Origin: Streptomyces lacrimifluminis
Lineage (GTDB): Bacteria > Actinomycetota > Actinomycetes > Streptomycetales > Streptomycetaceae
Length of the DNA: 64,000 bases
Assembly: GCF_014646095.1 (NCBI RefSeq)
Contig: NZ_BMMU01000009.1
Span: 1-64,000, forward strand
Reading direction: 5' to 3'
The notes beneath the pieces were generated by a model, which was given only the letters and a program-made list of their open reading frames with translations, was not told the origin of the DNA and searched no databases. The position numbers were made by a program, and so were the translations under genes. Shown one piece after another: positions 36,293 to 44,887 of this stretch; positions within the stretch are counted from its first letter, which is position 1, and each line of letters starts with the position of its first letter.

Positions 36293-37660
36293 GTGAGCAC
36301 GCCCACCACCGACCAGCTGCCCGTCGTGGTCGTCGGAGCCGGCCCTGTCGGCCTGGCCGCCGCCGCCCGCCTCGTCGAGCGCGGCCTCGAACCGCTGGTC
36401 CTGGAGGCCGGCCCGACCGCCGGCAGCGCAGTGCGGGAGTGGTCGCACGTGCGGCTGTTCTCCACCTGGGGCGAGGTCGTCGACCCCGCCGCAGAGAAGC
36501 TGCTGGCCCCGACCGGCTGGGTGCGCCCGGATGCCGCCACGTACCCCACCGGCGGCGACTGGGCCGAGCAGTACCTCCAGCCGCTGGCCGACGAGCTCGG
36601 CGAGAGGGTCCGTTACGGCGCGCAGGTGACGGGTGTCGCCCGCGTCGGCCGCGACCGCATCGTCGACGCGGGTCGCGACGAGCAGCCCTTCACCGTGCAC
36701 ATCCGCACAGCGGACGGCCGCGAGGAGCGCATCACCGCCCACGCGGTCGTCGACGCTTCCGGCACCTGGTCCGGCCCCGCCCCTCTGGGCGCGAACGGCC
36801 TGCCCGCCCTCGGCGAGAAGACGGCAGCCGACCGCATCTCCTACCGTGTCCCCGACCTCAACGACCTGGCCGTCCGCGCCCGTTACGCGGGCAAGCGCAC
36901 CGCGGTCGTCGGATCCGGCGCCTCCGCCTTCACCGCCCTCGCCTACCTGGCCGACCTGGCGAAGGGCGAGGGCGGGACGCACGCGGTATGGATCCTGCGG
37001 CGGGGCATCAGCACGAACACGTACGGCGGCGGCGAGGCCGACGAGCTTCCGGCCCGCGGCGCCCTCGGCCTGCGCGCCAAGGCCGCTGTCGAAAGCGGCC
37101 ACGCGAGTGCAGCCACCGGTTTCCGCACCGAGGCCGTCGAACGCGATGCCGACGGCCGAGTCGTTCTGATCGCCGATGACGGTCGCCGTTTGGACCCGGT
37201 CGACGAGGTCATCGTCCTGACCGGCTTCCGCCCGGACCTCTCCTTCCTCTCCGAGATCCGCCTGGGCCTGGACGACCGCCTCCAGGCCCCGACCGCCCTG
37301 GCCCCGCTCATCGACCCCAACGTCCACTCCTGCGGCACGGTCTACCCACACGGCGTGAAGGAGCTTTCCCACCCGGACCAGGGCGTCTACCTGGTCGGCA
37401 TGAAGTCCTACGGCCGTGCCCCCACGTTCCTCGCGATGACCGGCTACGAGCAGGTCCGCTCGATCGCGGCGGCGCTCGCCGGCGACCAGGAGGCGGCCGA
37501 GCGCGTCGAGTTGACCCTCCCGGAGACCGGAGTGTGCGGCGGCGCGGGCCTGTTCGACGACCCCGAGGCCGCCCAGAGCAGCGAAGGCGGCGGCTGCTGC
37601 GCGGCTCCGGCCACCCTGGAGATCGGCATCGGCGCCCCAGCCTCCTCCGGCGGCTGCTGA
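36293..37660 (+). CDS. FAD-dependent oxidoreductase with cysteine-rich tail
   Basis: A 455-residue flavoprotein from GTG 36293, with AGGGGAAG upstream. Rossmann motifs are VVVVGAGPVGLAAAARLVE and TAVVGSGASAFTALAYLADL, plus VLTGFRPDLSFLSEI. The last 50 residues are rich in glycine and cysteine (GVCGGAG, GGGCCAAP, SSGGC), possibly an arsenite- or metal-binding tail. An MFS exporter starts five bases after its stop, so the two act together. The reaction is unknown; oxidation or modification of an arsenic species before export is plausible. Confidence 0.7.
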   Translation: MSTPTTDQLPVVVVGAGPVGLAAAARLVERGLEPLVLEAGPTAGSAVREWSHVRLFSTWGEVVDPAAEKLLAPTGWVRPDAATYPTGGDWAEQYLQPLADELGERVRYGAQVTGVARVGRDRIVDAGRDEQPFTVHIRTADGREERITAHAVVDASGTWSGPAPLGANGLPALGEKTAADRISYRVPDLNDLAVRARYAGKRTAVVGSGASAFTALAYLADLAKGEGGTHAVWILRRGISTNTYGGGEADELPARGALGLRAKAAVESGHASAATGFRTEAVERDADGRVVLIADDGRRLDPVDEVIVLTGFRPDLSFLSEIRLGLDDRLQAPTALAPLIDPNVHSCGTVYPHGVKELSHPDQGVYLVGMKSYGRAPTFLAMTGYEQVRSIAAALAGDQEAAERVELTLPETGVCGGAGLFDDPEAAQSSEGGGCCAAPATLEIGIGAPASSGGC

Positions 37661-37665
37661 CCGCC

Positions 37666-38874
37666 GTGCCCCAGGCCCTTTCCCGCGAGGCCGCGACCGG
37701 AACCGGGGACCGGTCGCGGCCTCGCGCGGTCCTTCCCGCCCTGTGCGCAACCCAGATCACCAGCTGGGGCATCGTCTACTACGCGTTCCCGGTCCTCAAC
37801 GCCCACATCACCGCCGACACTGGCTGGTCGACGACCACCACGACCGGAGCCTTCTCGGCCGCCTTGGTCGTCTCCGCGCTCGCGGGAATACCCGTAGGCC
37901 GCATCCTCGACCGCCGCGGACCGCGTGCCGTGATGACCACCGGGTCACTGCTCGGCGTGGCCGCCGTACTGGCCATCGCGCACGCGCCCAACCCGGCCGC
38001 GTTCACTGCGGCTTGGCTACTGGCCGGCATGGCGATGGCCGCGACCTTCTACCAGCCCGCCTTCGCCGCCCTCACTCGCTGGTGGGGAGAGGATCGCATC
38101 CGCGCCCTCACGATCGTCACCCTCGCCGGCGGCCTGGCCTCCACCGCCTTCGCACCCCTCACGGCCACCCTCGCCGAACACCTCGGCTGGCGCACCACGT
38201 ACACGGTCCTGGCGGTGATCCTCGGGGTCGTCACCATCCCCGCCCATGCCCTCGCCCTGCGCGCTCCCTGGCCGCCCGCATCAGTACCCCCGACTCAGCA
38301 GACGGGCGGGAGCAGGTCAGTTGCCCGAAGCCGTCCCTTCGTCCTGCTCGCCGTCGCACTCACTCTCAACGGCTTCGCGATGTACGCCGTCGTCATCGCC
38401 CTCGTCCCCCTCCTCACCGAACGCGGCGCGAGCCCCACCGCAGCAGCCTGGGCCCTCGGCCTCGGCGGCGCCGGCCAGACTCTCGGCCGAACCCTTTACA
38501 CCACCCTCGCCCGCCACACCGGTGTCACCACCCGCACGGTCACACTGATCGCCGCAGGCGGAGCCACCACCTTCGCCCTCGCCATCACGCCGGGCCCGTA
38601 CCTCCTCCTGCTCTTCCTGGGCATCGTGGCCGGCATGGTTCGCGGCAACCTCACCCTCCTCCAGGCCACTGCCGTCACCGACCGCTGGGGTACGAGTGAC
38701 TACGGCCGCCTCTCGGGCATCCTGGCCGCTCCCGTCACCATCGCCAGCGCGCTGGCACCGTTCGCCGGGGCCGCCTTGGCGGATGAACTCGGGGGTTACT
38801 CGGCGCTCTTCGTGGCGCTTGCCGGAATCTCGGCCTCCGCCAGTCTGTTGGCCACCGCTTCCAGCCGGTACTGA
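37666..38874 (+). CDS. MFS exporter of the arsenic block
   Basis: A 402-residue major facilitator protein from GTG 37666 with about twelve helices. The loop between helices 2 and 3 has the MFS motif GRILDRRGPRAVM. Members near arsR/flavoprotein genes include ArsJ and ArsK types. ArsJ normally needs a GAPDH partner, absent here, so I do not assign a symbol. Its stop abuts a truncated XRE gene, marking the island's right edge. Confidence 0.75.
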   Translation: MPQALSREAATGTGDRSRPRAVLPALCATQITSWGIVYYAFPVLNAHITADTGWSTTTTTGAFSAALVVSALAGIPVGRILDRRGPRAVMTTGSLLGVAAVLAIAHAPNPAAFTAAWLLAGMAMAATFYQPAFAALTRWWGEDRIRALTIVTLAGGLASTAFAPLTATLAEHLGWRTTYTVLAVILGVVTIPAHALALRAPWPPASVPPTQQTGGSRSVARSRPFVLLAVALTLNGFAMYAVVIALVPLLTERGASPTAAAWALGLGGAGQTLGRTLYTTLARHTGVTTRTVTLIAAGGATTFALAITPGPYLLLLFLGIVAGMVRGNLTLLQATAVTDRWGTSDYGRLSGILAAPVTIASALAPFAGAALADELGGYSALFVALAGISASASLLATASSRY

Positions 38875-38876
38875 TA

Positions 38877-39288
38877 CAGGTGAGCAGTGCGGTGATGTAC
38901 GAGCCCGTCTGCACAGGACCGGGAATCAGCCAAGGCGAGTAGATGCGGAAGCGCTGGGTGCGTTCCCACAGGGGGAGGACGGACTCCTGGGCCTGCTTCA
39001 GGCCGGTGCGCTCCATCCGGCGCCACTCGACGTACATGCCCTCGATGCCCCGGGCCGTCGAGACGAGATCCTCGACCGCGCTCTGTGCACCGCAAGCAGT
39101 ACCCACGCACGAAGGTCGCGCTCCGAGGGCGGGCGGGTGCCGCTCTCGAAGCGCGAACACTTCGACTCGTGCCAGCCGAGACTGTTGGCCAACGCTCGCT
39201 TGGTGAGCCCGGCTTCGAGCCGGATTTCGCTCAGGCGCTTCCCGAGGGCCCTGCGGGCTTCCTGAACGCTCGAAGATGGCGATGTCAT
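38877..39288 (-). pseudogene. truncated and frameshifted XRE-DUF5753 regulator
   Basis: From ATG 39288 the reading SVQEARRALGKRLSEIRLE, LANSLGWHESKCSRFESG and RDLRAWVLLA is an XRE helix-turn-helix. Near 39095 it must change frame to continue as SAVEDLVSTARGIEGMYVEW and FRIYSPWLIPGPVQTGSY, the start of DUF5753. It then ends at the MFS gene, losing more than half the domain. It is a broken paralogue of the gene at 10338-11192. Confidence 0.8.
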
Positions 39289-39314
39289 GTCGCTGCGAGG
39301 TGCCGTTCGAACTG

Positions 39315-39824
39315 TCAGGCCGGCTGGAACTCTGCGTGGGGTGTTGCCCGTGCCCACACGGACTCGAAGGCCGACTCGCAGAGCTTCGCGACCTCAGGGT
39401 CTTCGGTGAGTTCCATCTCCATGTTCTCGCCGTCGCCGTCGAAGTGGTTGACGAGGACGAGGCTGGAGTCGAAAAGCCAGAAGTCGTTGCCCGGAAGAGC
39501 GATGCCAGTGGCGTTGCGCCGGGAGAGCCAGCGGACGTCTTCGCCTGCGGCGATGTTCAGGCCGTGCGTCACGTCGTACTCGAAGCGGATGTACTCGCTG
39601 ACGGGCGTCGACACGACGCGGGCCCGACGGACCTCGACGCCTCGCGAGGTCGCCTCAGTGACGATGCTGTGCCAGTCGCCCCAGCGCTCGGCGGGGTCGA
39701 GCGTCGTACCGGCCGTCCAGTCGATGAAGGCAGGATCCGACTTCATGTAGGCGTCGCGCATCTCCAGATGGACGGCCGTCCGCCGGCAGTCGCGGAACAG
39801 TTCCTCAAACGTCGGGGTCCTCAT
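39315..39824 (-). CDS. DUF6879 family protein, second copy
   Basis: A 169-residue protein from ATG 39824: AVHLEMRDAYM, EDVRWLSRRN, GNDFWLFDSSLVLVNHF and terminal PHAEFQPA. It is a paralogue of the protein at 9806-10330, in inverted orientation, and is followed by the broken XRE gene. It looks intact. Confidence 0.8.
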   Translation of the reverse strand: MRTPTFEELFRDCRRTAVHLEMRDAYMKSDPAFIDWTAGTTLDPAERWGDWHSIVTEATSRGVEVRRARVVSTPVSEYIRFEYDVTHGLNIAAGEDVRWLSRRNATGIALPGNDFWLFDSSLVLVNHFDGDGENMEMELTEDPEVAKLCESAFESVWARATPHAEFQPA

Positions 39825-40035
39825 CAGCCTTCTTCACCTCCAGGAAGAACTGCACCATGCGCCGAGGGATCTCCACCACCGACTCATGACCGGGGATGTC
39901 CATCTGCCCGAGGCGCTCGGCGTCCTCCACCTTCAGCCCCTGCACGAGGTAGCTGTCCTTCTCCTCGTCGAGGTAGATGGTGGGGGATCCGCCACTGGGA
40001 CTCTCCGGGTCCTTACCGAGCCTACGCAGGGCCAT
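39805..40035 (-). CDS. small partner protein of DUF6879, second copy
   Basis: A 76-residue protein from ATG 40035 with GGAGGAGG upstream. SYLVQGLKVEDAERLGQMD and VVEIPRRMVQFFLE match the repeated half of the protein at 9427-9834. It overlaps DUF6879 by 20 bp, as in the other cassette. Confidence 0.65.
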   Translation of the reverse strand: MALRRLGKDPESPSGGSPTIYLDEEKDSYLVQGLKVEDAERLGQMDIPGHESVVEIPRRMVQFFLEVKKADEDPDV

Positions 40036-40106
40036 GATGCCCTCCTCCGATGCCGGTAACGATCTCTGTGCCAGGGCTTGCCCGTAACGGTGCCGTGAAA
40101 CGAGGA

Positions 40107-40125
40107 ACTTGCCGAAACTTGCCAG
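40107..40125. promoter_or_regulatory. putative XRE operator of the second cassette
   Basis: On the minus strand GCAAGTTT-CG-GCAAGT, nearly identical to the motif at 9327-9346, lies 70-90 bp upstream of the cassette's first gene. The remainder of 40036-40323 shows no supportable gene. Confidence 0.5.
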
Positions 40126-40323
40126 GCATATGGAAGTTGACCTTGCGTGGCCGGGGGTTGGGGCCACGAGCCGCAGGCCCGCCGGGGGACCCCTGGGATG
40201 GCCGGATTCAATTGCTGTCCGCGCCTCCTCGCTGGGAATCCTTGGTCGATGCAAGCGGGCGCGGATCACCGCAACGATTCACCAGTTCGCCGGAGGCAGA
40301 CGGGGAAGATCCCGAAACTACTG

Positions 40324-41154
40324 GTGCTCTGCGGACGGGCATGTCAACGTGGACGACCTTGTGAAACCGCAGGCCAACGACGGTCGGTAACCGATCTCAA
40401 GCGCACGGAGGCGCCCCTGCACCCGCACCATTCCAGCGACCCTTCCCGTCCCGACTCGCCGGACCCCGTGTACTGGGTTACCCCGCGCCACCTCGCCGGT
40501 GATGACAGTGTTCTCGCCGAGCGGATCGGCGACACCCTGGCCAGTCTCGGCTGGCGCATGTGGCCCACGGCCCGCCACACCCTGCTGTACGTGAGTCCGG
40601 ACGGGTTGTGCGGCGCCGAGTGGATCCTCGCGGCCTACCCGTTCGAGCTGGGCGGACTGCCCGTTGCCTGGCAGTTGAGCGTCCGCCCGCATGCTGCCTT
40701 CGCGCTGGCGGAGTGGAATGCGTACTTCACCGCTGGTGTCCCTCCCGAGGCACTCGCCGATCTCCTCATAGCGCTCGACGCCCGCGAGGCGCCCCACGTC
40801 AGCTTCGACGGGCCCGAGACGGTCATCAACGCGCTCAGCGCCCGGGGCTGGATCCGCGACGTGGACCGCCCCCGCACCACCGCCACGGACCCCGGATTGT
40901 CCTCCAGCGTCTCCCTGGAGATGGTGCCGCCGCTCATCGAGGACGCCGACCCCCGCCCTGACCTGGTCGGCTGGCAGGCGTGGGCGGAACCCGTGCTCGG
41001 GGCCTCGTACCTGTGGTGCGCGAGCTTCAGCGCCAGCGTCCCCCACGACTTGGTGGCCGTGTTCGGGTCATCGCTTGCCTCACCGGTCCCGGTGCCCCGC
41101 CACACCGTGCCCAAGAACTCCGAGGGCCGGCTCACCATCGTTCGCCGCAGCTGA
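40324..41154 (+). CDS. DUF317 domain protein
   Basis: About 276 residues if GTG 40324 is used; the start is uncertain, as no ribosome-binding site stands out. Homology-like sequence begins at VYWVTPRHLAGDD. DUF317 motifs are SLGWRMWPTARHTLLYVSPDG, WILAAYPFELGGLPVAWQLS, FTAGVPPEALADLL and RPDLVGWQAWAEP. The family is almost restricted to actinobacterial plasmids and integrative elements; its role is unknown. Confidence 0.75.
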   Translation: MLCGRACQRGRPCETAGQRRSVTDLKRTEAPLHPHHSSDPSRPDSPDPVYWVTPRHLAGDDSVLAERIGDTLASLGWRMWPTARHTLLYVSPDGLCGAEWILAAYPFELGGLPVAWQLSVRPHAAFALAEWNAYFTAGVPPEALADLLIALDAREAPHVSFDGPETVINALSARGWIRDVDRPRTTATDPGLSSSVSLEMVPPLIEDADPRPDLVGWQAWAEPVLGASYLWCASFSASVPHDLVAVFGSSLASPVPVPRHTVPKNSEGRLTIVRRS

Positions 41155-41274
41155 CGATCTGCGCCCTGATGGAGCCGCAGGTGTGCTGCGCGTCGCTGAG
41201 GTTCCTGGAGCGGCAGCAGCCAGACGTATGAGGCACATTCCCTGCGCCCGCCCGATGACAGAGAGGAAGAGATC

Positions 41275-41727
41275 TTGTTCTTTCGACGGGCTCGCGAGGA
41301 CCGCGCATTGCGCGAAGCCCAGCGTGCCGGCTACGCGCTCCTGCTGCAGCTGCAGGCCACACAGGCGTGGCGCGACTTCCCCGAGCCGACCTCACCGGCT
41401 CCAGCGCCGGCTGTGGAGGGATCAGCGGTGAGAGACCTCCTGCCGCCGCAGTTGCGGGTGCCGTCACGCCAGGAGGTGGCCGGGCTGATGATGCGCTGGG
41501 AGCAGCCGCTCGTCGTCGACGGCGAGATCCGTACGTGTCCCGGGTGCGGCGCGTACCGGGACTGGATCGTCTTCTGCATGCGCGACGACTCGATATGGCT
41601 GCGTTGCCGGGCCGGCCACGAGACGAAGGAGCCCGGCCTGGACGCGGCCTCGTACAACCGCAACTCCGGTCCGGTCAACCGGTTCCACCGCACCCTCGAA
41701 GAGGGTCTGCGCCACCTCGGCCACTGA
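41275..41727 (+). CDS. hypothetical protein with zinc-ribbon-like motif
   Basis: A 150-residue protein from TTG 41275 (GAGAGGAAGAG upstream). It has a basic N-terminus, CPGCGAYRDWIVFC and a later WLRCRAGHE, which could form a zinc ribbon. It is typical of small proteins next to mobilization genes in streptomycete elements. It ends at a strong terminator shared with the relaxase. Confidence 0.6.
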   Translation: MFFRRAREDRALREAQRAGYALLLQLQATQAWRDFPEPTSPAPAPAVEGSAVRDLLPPQLRVPSRQEVAGLMMRWEQPLVVDGEIRTCPGCGAYRDWIVFCMRDDSIWLRCRAGHETKEPGLDAASYNRNSGPVNRFHRTLEEGLRHLGH

Positions 41728-41789
41728 ACCAGTGGAGCAGCCAACTGCTCACCAAAGCCCTGGCCGCCTCCTGACCACCCTGCTCCACT

Positions 41790-41817
41790 GGTGCCCTCTG
41801 CCTCGGCAGAGGGCACC
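41790..41817. terminator. strong bidirectional terminator
   Basis: GGTGCCCTCTGCC (41790-41802) pairs perfectly with GGCAGAGGGCACC (41805-41817). It separates the convergent hypothetical and relaxase genes. Confidence 0.75.
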
Positions 41818-41832
41818 GGCGTATGTGCTGCA

Positions 41833-43563
41833 TCACCGCGCCTTGCGGGGGCGGTCGCCGCGGCTCGGGGTGGGCGAGACAGCGCGCCCGCTGCTCTTGG
41901 TCGCGGCGGGGGTGTGGTCGGGCATCGCGGTGGCGTCGGCGGGCAGGTTGGCCAGGCGGCGTAGCCGCCACACCAGCACGTCACTGATCGAGCTGGCGGT
42001 GCCCAACTCCCGCCGTCCCGCAGCTTCCCCCAGCAGTGCGGCCGGGTCGTGGCCGGCGCTTGCTGTATCGGCGAGGGTGGCCGCCAGGGCGTGCCAGCCC
42101 GGCTCGGCCAGGATCTGCTCGGCCAGCTCCGGCACGGCCGCCCGAAGATGGGCGGCCTGCTTCTGGCGCAGGGGCTGGGACAGGCGCTGCCCTCGCTGGT
42201 AGAGCACGCCCATGGGGACACCGGCGGCGCCCTGGTAGGCGGCGCGTAGGTGTTCGGCGGCTTGGCGAGCTGCGGCGGCCTGCTGGGCGTGCTCCTTCTT
42301 GGCGTGCCAGTGGGAGGCGGCGGTGACCAGGAAGAACAGCATGTCGATCGCCATCGCGGTGGTGGCGCCGTCTTCCCCGCGGCCGAGCGCGGGTCCGCTG
42401 TAGACGAGGTCGCGGGCGGCCTGGCGCAGGGCCCGGTCGTGCCCGCGCTTGGCACGGATGTGTGAGCGGGTGGCCCGCTCGAACACGAAGGCAGCCTCAC
42501 GCAGTTGGCTGCGGGTGTGGGCGGCTGAGGTCTTGGCGAGCGCGTCCAGGACCTCCCCGGCTGCGGCAATGTGTCCTGCCACCTGGGCGTCGTCGCCGTC
42601 GTCGATGACCAGCACCGCCTGCCACACCACGGCGGCTGTACTGCGGCGTGCGGTGGCCGGACCGCTCGGTGCCGGGTTGGTTGCCTGGTCGGACGGAGCC
42701 CCACTGTCGTGGCCGGCGACTTCGCTGTCGCCGGCGAAGCGTTTGCGGATACGCGGCAGCGACAGGTCGGGGGAGAGCGTGTAGCCCGCATAGAAGACGG
42801 GTTCCTTGTCCTCGTTGCGGTCGTCGGGAAGCGCGACCTTGTAGCCGAGCGGGTCACCGGAGGGTGCGAGGCGCTTGCGGATCAGCAGACCGGCGGCGGC
42901 CAGCCGGTCGAAGAACTCCTCCTCGCTGGTGGCCCCTGCCACCGCGCGCCGTACTGTCTCCCGCAGTTCCTCGCGGGCTGCCCGCTCCCGGCCTTCCCGT
43001 TCGGCCTTGTGGAGTTCGGCGCTGGTGGGCGGCTTGGCGGCGGTTCCGTCGCCGGTGTTGAGGCGCCGCAGTCCGTAGTCGGCCTCGATCTTGCGGGCCT
43101 CGGCCTGTGAGCGTTTGCCGTCGTAGCGCAGCCTCGCCTGGCGCCCGTCCTCACGGACGATGGTGGCGATGATGTGGATGTGGTCGCCGGCGTGGCGTAC
43201 GGCCGCCCAGCGGCAGCCCGCGCTGTCGCCGTCGGGGGCGATGCCGGTGGCCGAGACCATACGCCGGGCGATCTCGCCCCATTGCTCGTCGCTGAGGATG
43301 GGATCCTCCGGCGCGGTCCGCACGGACAGGTGCCACACATGCTCGGCGGGCCGGTCCTCCTTGGCCAACATGTCGACGGGCTGGTCGAGGAGCCGTTGCA
43401 GGTCACCGTAGGTGGCGTCGGGGTCGCGGCCGGGGTCGGGGGCGAGGCTGTCCCAGGCAGCGACCAGGTGGGGGTCGATGTGCTCCTCGTGGGTGCCGGG
43501 GCCGTACAGGTAGAAGAGCAGGCCGATGGTGCGCGGGCCGCGCTTGTGGACTCGGGGGATCAT
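41833..43563 (-). CDS. relaxase/mobilization nuclease
   Basis: A 576-residue protein. The N-terminal relaxase domain has FYLYGPGTHEEH, HVWHLSVRTAPED and the histidine motif RHAGDHIHIIATIVREDG (about 125-145). The rest is a helical, alanine-rich region with a basic tail. It should nick DNA at oriT and lead one strand into a recipient. It overlaps mobC by ATGA. Most actinomycete integrative elements instead use an FtsK-like TraB, which I do not see. Confidence 0.85.
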   Translation of the reverse strand: MIPRVHKRGPRTIGLLFYLYGPGTHEEHIDPHLVAAWDSLAPDPGRDPDATYGDLQRLLDQPVDMLAKEDRPAEHVWHLSVRTAPEDPILSDEQWGEIARRMVSATGIAPDGDSAGCRWAAVRHAGDHIHIIATIVREDGRQARLRYDGKRSQAEARKIEADYGLRRLNTGDGTAAKPPTSAELHKAEREGRERAAREELRETVRRAVAGATSEEEFFDRLAAAGLLIRKRLAPSGDPLGYKVALPDDRNEDKEPVFYAGYTLSPDLSLPRIRKRFAGDSEVAGHDSGAPSDQATNPAPSGPATARRSTAAVVWQAVLVIDDGDDAQVAGHIAAAGEVLDALAKTSAAHTRSQLREAAFVFERATRSHIRAKRGHDRALRQAARDLVYSGPALGRGEDGATTAMAIDMLFFLVTAASHWHAKKEHAQQAAAARQAAEHLRAAYQGAAGVPMGVLYQRGQRLSQPLRQKQAAHLRAAVPELAEQILAEPGWHALAATLADTASAGHDPAALLGEAAGRRELGTASSISDVLVWRLRRLANLPADATAMPDHTPAATKSSGRAVSPTPSRGDRPRKAR

Positions 43564-44093
43564 GCGGCTCGTGTCTGGTGGTCCAGCCGGTGCTGGGTGA
43601 AGGCGTCCACGCGCTTCGCGGCACGGTGGACGGCCTGGAGGACCGTCTCGGCGTGCGGTGCGTCCGCGCCGGAATTCAGGGCCCTGGCCACCTGGTTGAG
43701 GTTGTTGCCGAGCTGGGCGAGGTGACGGCGCAGGCTGAACAGCTCGGCGATCACTTCGCGTTCGCCAGCCACCTCGGCGGCGGTGCGGGTGAGGTCACGG
43801 GCGGCGGCGAGGGCGGCGTGGGCGAGGAAGCCGGACGGGGTCATTGCACACACGGCGGCGGCGTCGAGAAGGGCTTGCTTCTCTTCGTCGTTGAAGCGGC
43901 TGGCGATCAGGTGCGTGCGCTTGCGGTCGTCGGTCTTGCGGGGACGGTTGCGCGCGGGCGGCTGGTTCGGGGTGGTGTGCGCGAGGCAGTGGGGGTTGTG
44001 ACAGGGGTGGGGTAGGTCCCCCTTCGGATGCGAGCCACCCTCGGCCGCATCCGAACGGTCCGGTGCCCCCTGGCGCTGGACCGCTCCCGCCAC
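43560..44093 (-). CDS. mobC: MobC-like relaxosome accessory protein
   Basis: About 177 residues from GTG 44093; the start is uncertain. The C-terminal MobC domain reads RFNDEEKQALLDAAAVCAM, TPSGFLAHAALAAARDL, LRRHLAQLGNNLNQVARALN. The N-terminal part is proline/histidine-rich with CHNPHC. MobC proteins bind oriT and help the relaxase. A large palindrome lies directly upstream. Confidence 0.75.
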   Translation of the reverse strand: MAGAVQRQGAPDRSDAAEGGSHPKGDLPHPCHNPHCLAHTTPNQPPARNRPRKTDDRKRTHLIASRFNDEEKQALLDAAAVCAMTPSGFLAHAALAAARDLTRTAAEVAGEREVIAELFSLRRHLAQLGNNLNQVARALNSGADAPHAETVLQAVHRAAKRVDAFTQHRLDHQTRAA

Positions 44094-44109
44094 CCCCGGG
44101 GCGGGAGAC

Positions 44110-44146
44110 GCGTCTGTATTACTCCCAACGGGAGTAATACAGACGC
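44110..44146. other. oriT: 17-bp-arm hairpin, candidate oriT
   Basis: GCGTCTGTATTACTCCC, a three-base loop AAC, and the perfect complement form an inverted repeat. It is AT-richer than its surroundings and sits 17 bp upstream of mobC. Relaxase recognition sites are typically inverted repeats next to the mob operon. No T run follows, which argues against a simple terminator. The nick site cannot be read from sequence. Confidence 0.5.
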
Positions 44147-44385
44147 AACAACTTGCTCCCGGTGTGACAGGAGTGGTGGTCAACGACTCGTCGTGAATGC
44201 GGGGTTCGTGGTGCTGGTCGTGCACGAGGTGGGTCTCCGGGTTGTGTTGGGGCGGGGAGCTGCCAGGCGCCGATTGACTCGGGATGGGGCAGCCGCTGGA
44301 GCTACTGGGCTGTTGCGGGACGTGATCTGGGACGAGCTGTTGGTAGGACTGTTGGGCCGAGAGCTGTGGTCGAGGGATGAGCGGC

Positions 44386-44790
44386 GGGGACCGGTCCCCG
44401 AAGTGCGGCGGTGCACGGTCCCCAGAAAGTTCGGGACCGGGATGCGGCGCTTGTCGGGGACGGTCCCCATGACACGTCGTCAGGGGGACCGTCCCGTCCT
44501 GCTGCGCTCCGGGGACCGGTCCCCAACCGCATGGGCCCATGAGGGCGCGGTCCCCGTCCTCGGGGACGCTCTGGGGACCGATTTGATAGCCCGCCTGAGC
44601 TGCAGTTTCTGAGGGACCGGTCCCGTGTCGGTCCCCAGTTCAGTGTCGTCACGGTCCCCGATCCCGACGCGCTGCGTTCCCGCAAGTCACGGTCCCCGCC
44701 AGGAGGTGACCGTGACTTGCGGGGACCGTTGGGGACCGGAATCCGGTCCCCAACCTCCGCAGGCTCGGTTCCCGGGACGCGGTCCCCAAG
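44386..44790. repeat. cluster of iterated GGGGACC/GGTCCCC palindromes
   Basis: In about 400 bp of apparently non-coding DNA the element CGGTCCCC or its complement occurs well over ten times. Perfect GGGGACCGGTCCCC palindromes are at 44386-44399 and 44511-44524, and a 21-bp palindrome at 44731-44751. A 15-bp perfect inverted repeat (44679-44693 with 44709-44723) is embedded. Iterated palindromes beside rep and mob genes suggest a replication or transfer origin. No gene is supported between 44147 and 44887. Confidence 0.7.
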
Positions 44791-44887
44791 GTGCTCATCG
44801 GGACGTCCGCGTCCATCGGGTACGACTGATCCGGGACTGACGGTCGTACCACTACGAAGCTGTGGCGAGGCGCGAGGCCGGTCCGCG

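Noticed and set aside
37666-38874. MFS exporter considered as ArsJ
   Set aside because: ArsJ works with an adjacent GAPDH that makes 1-arseno-3-phosphoglycerate; no GAPDH gene is present in the window.
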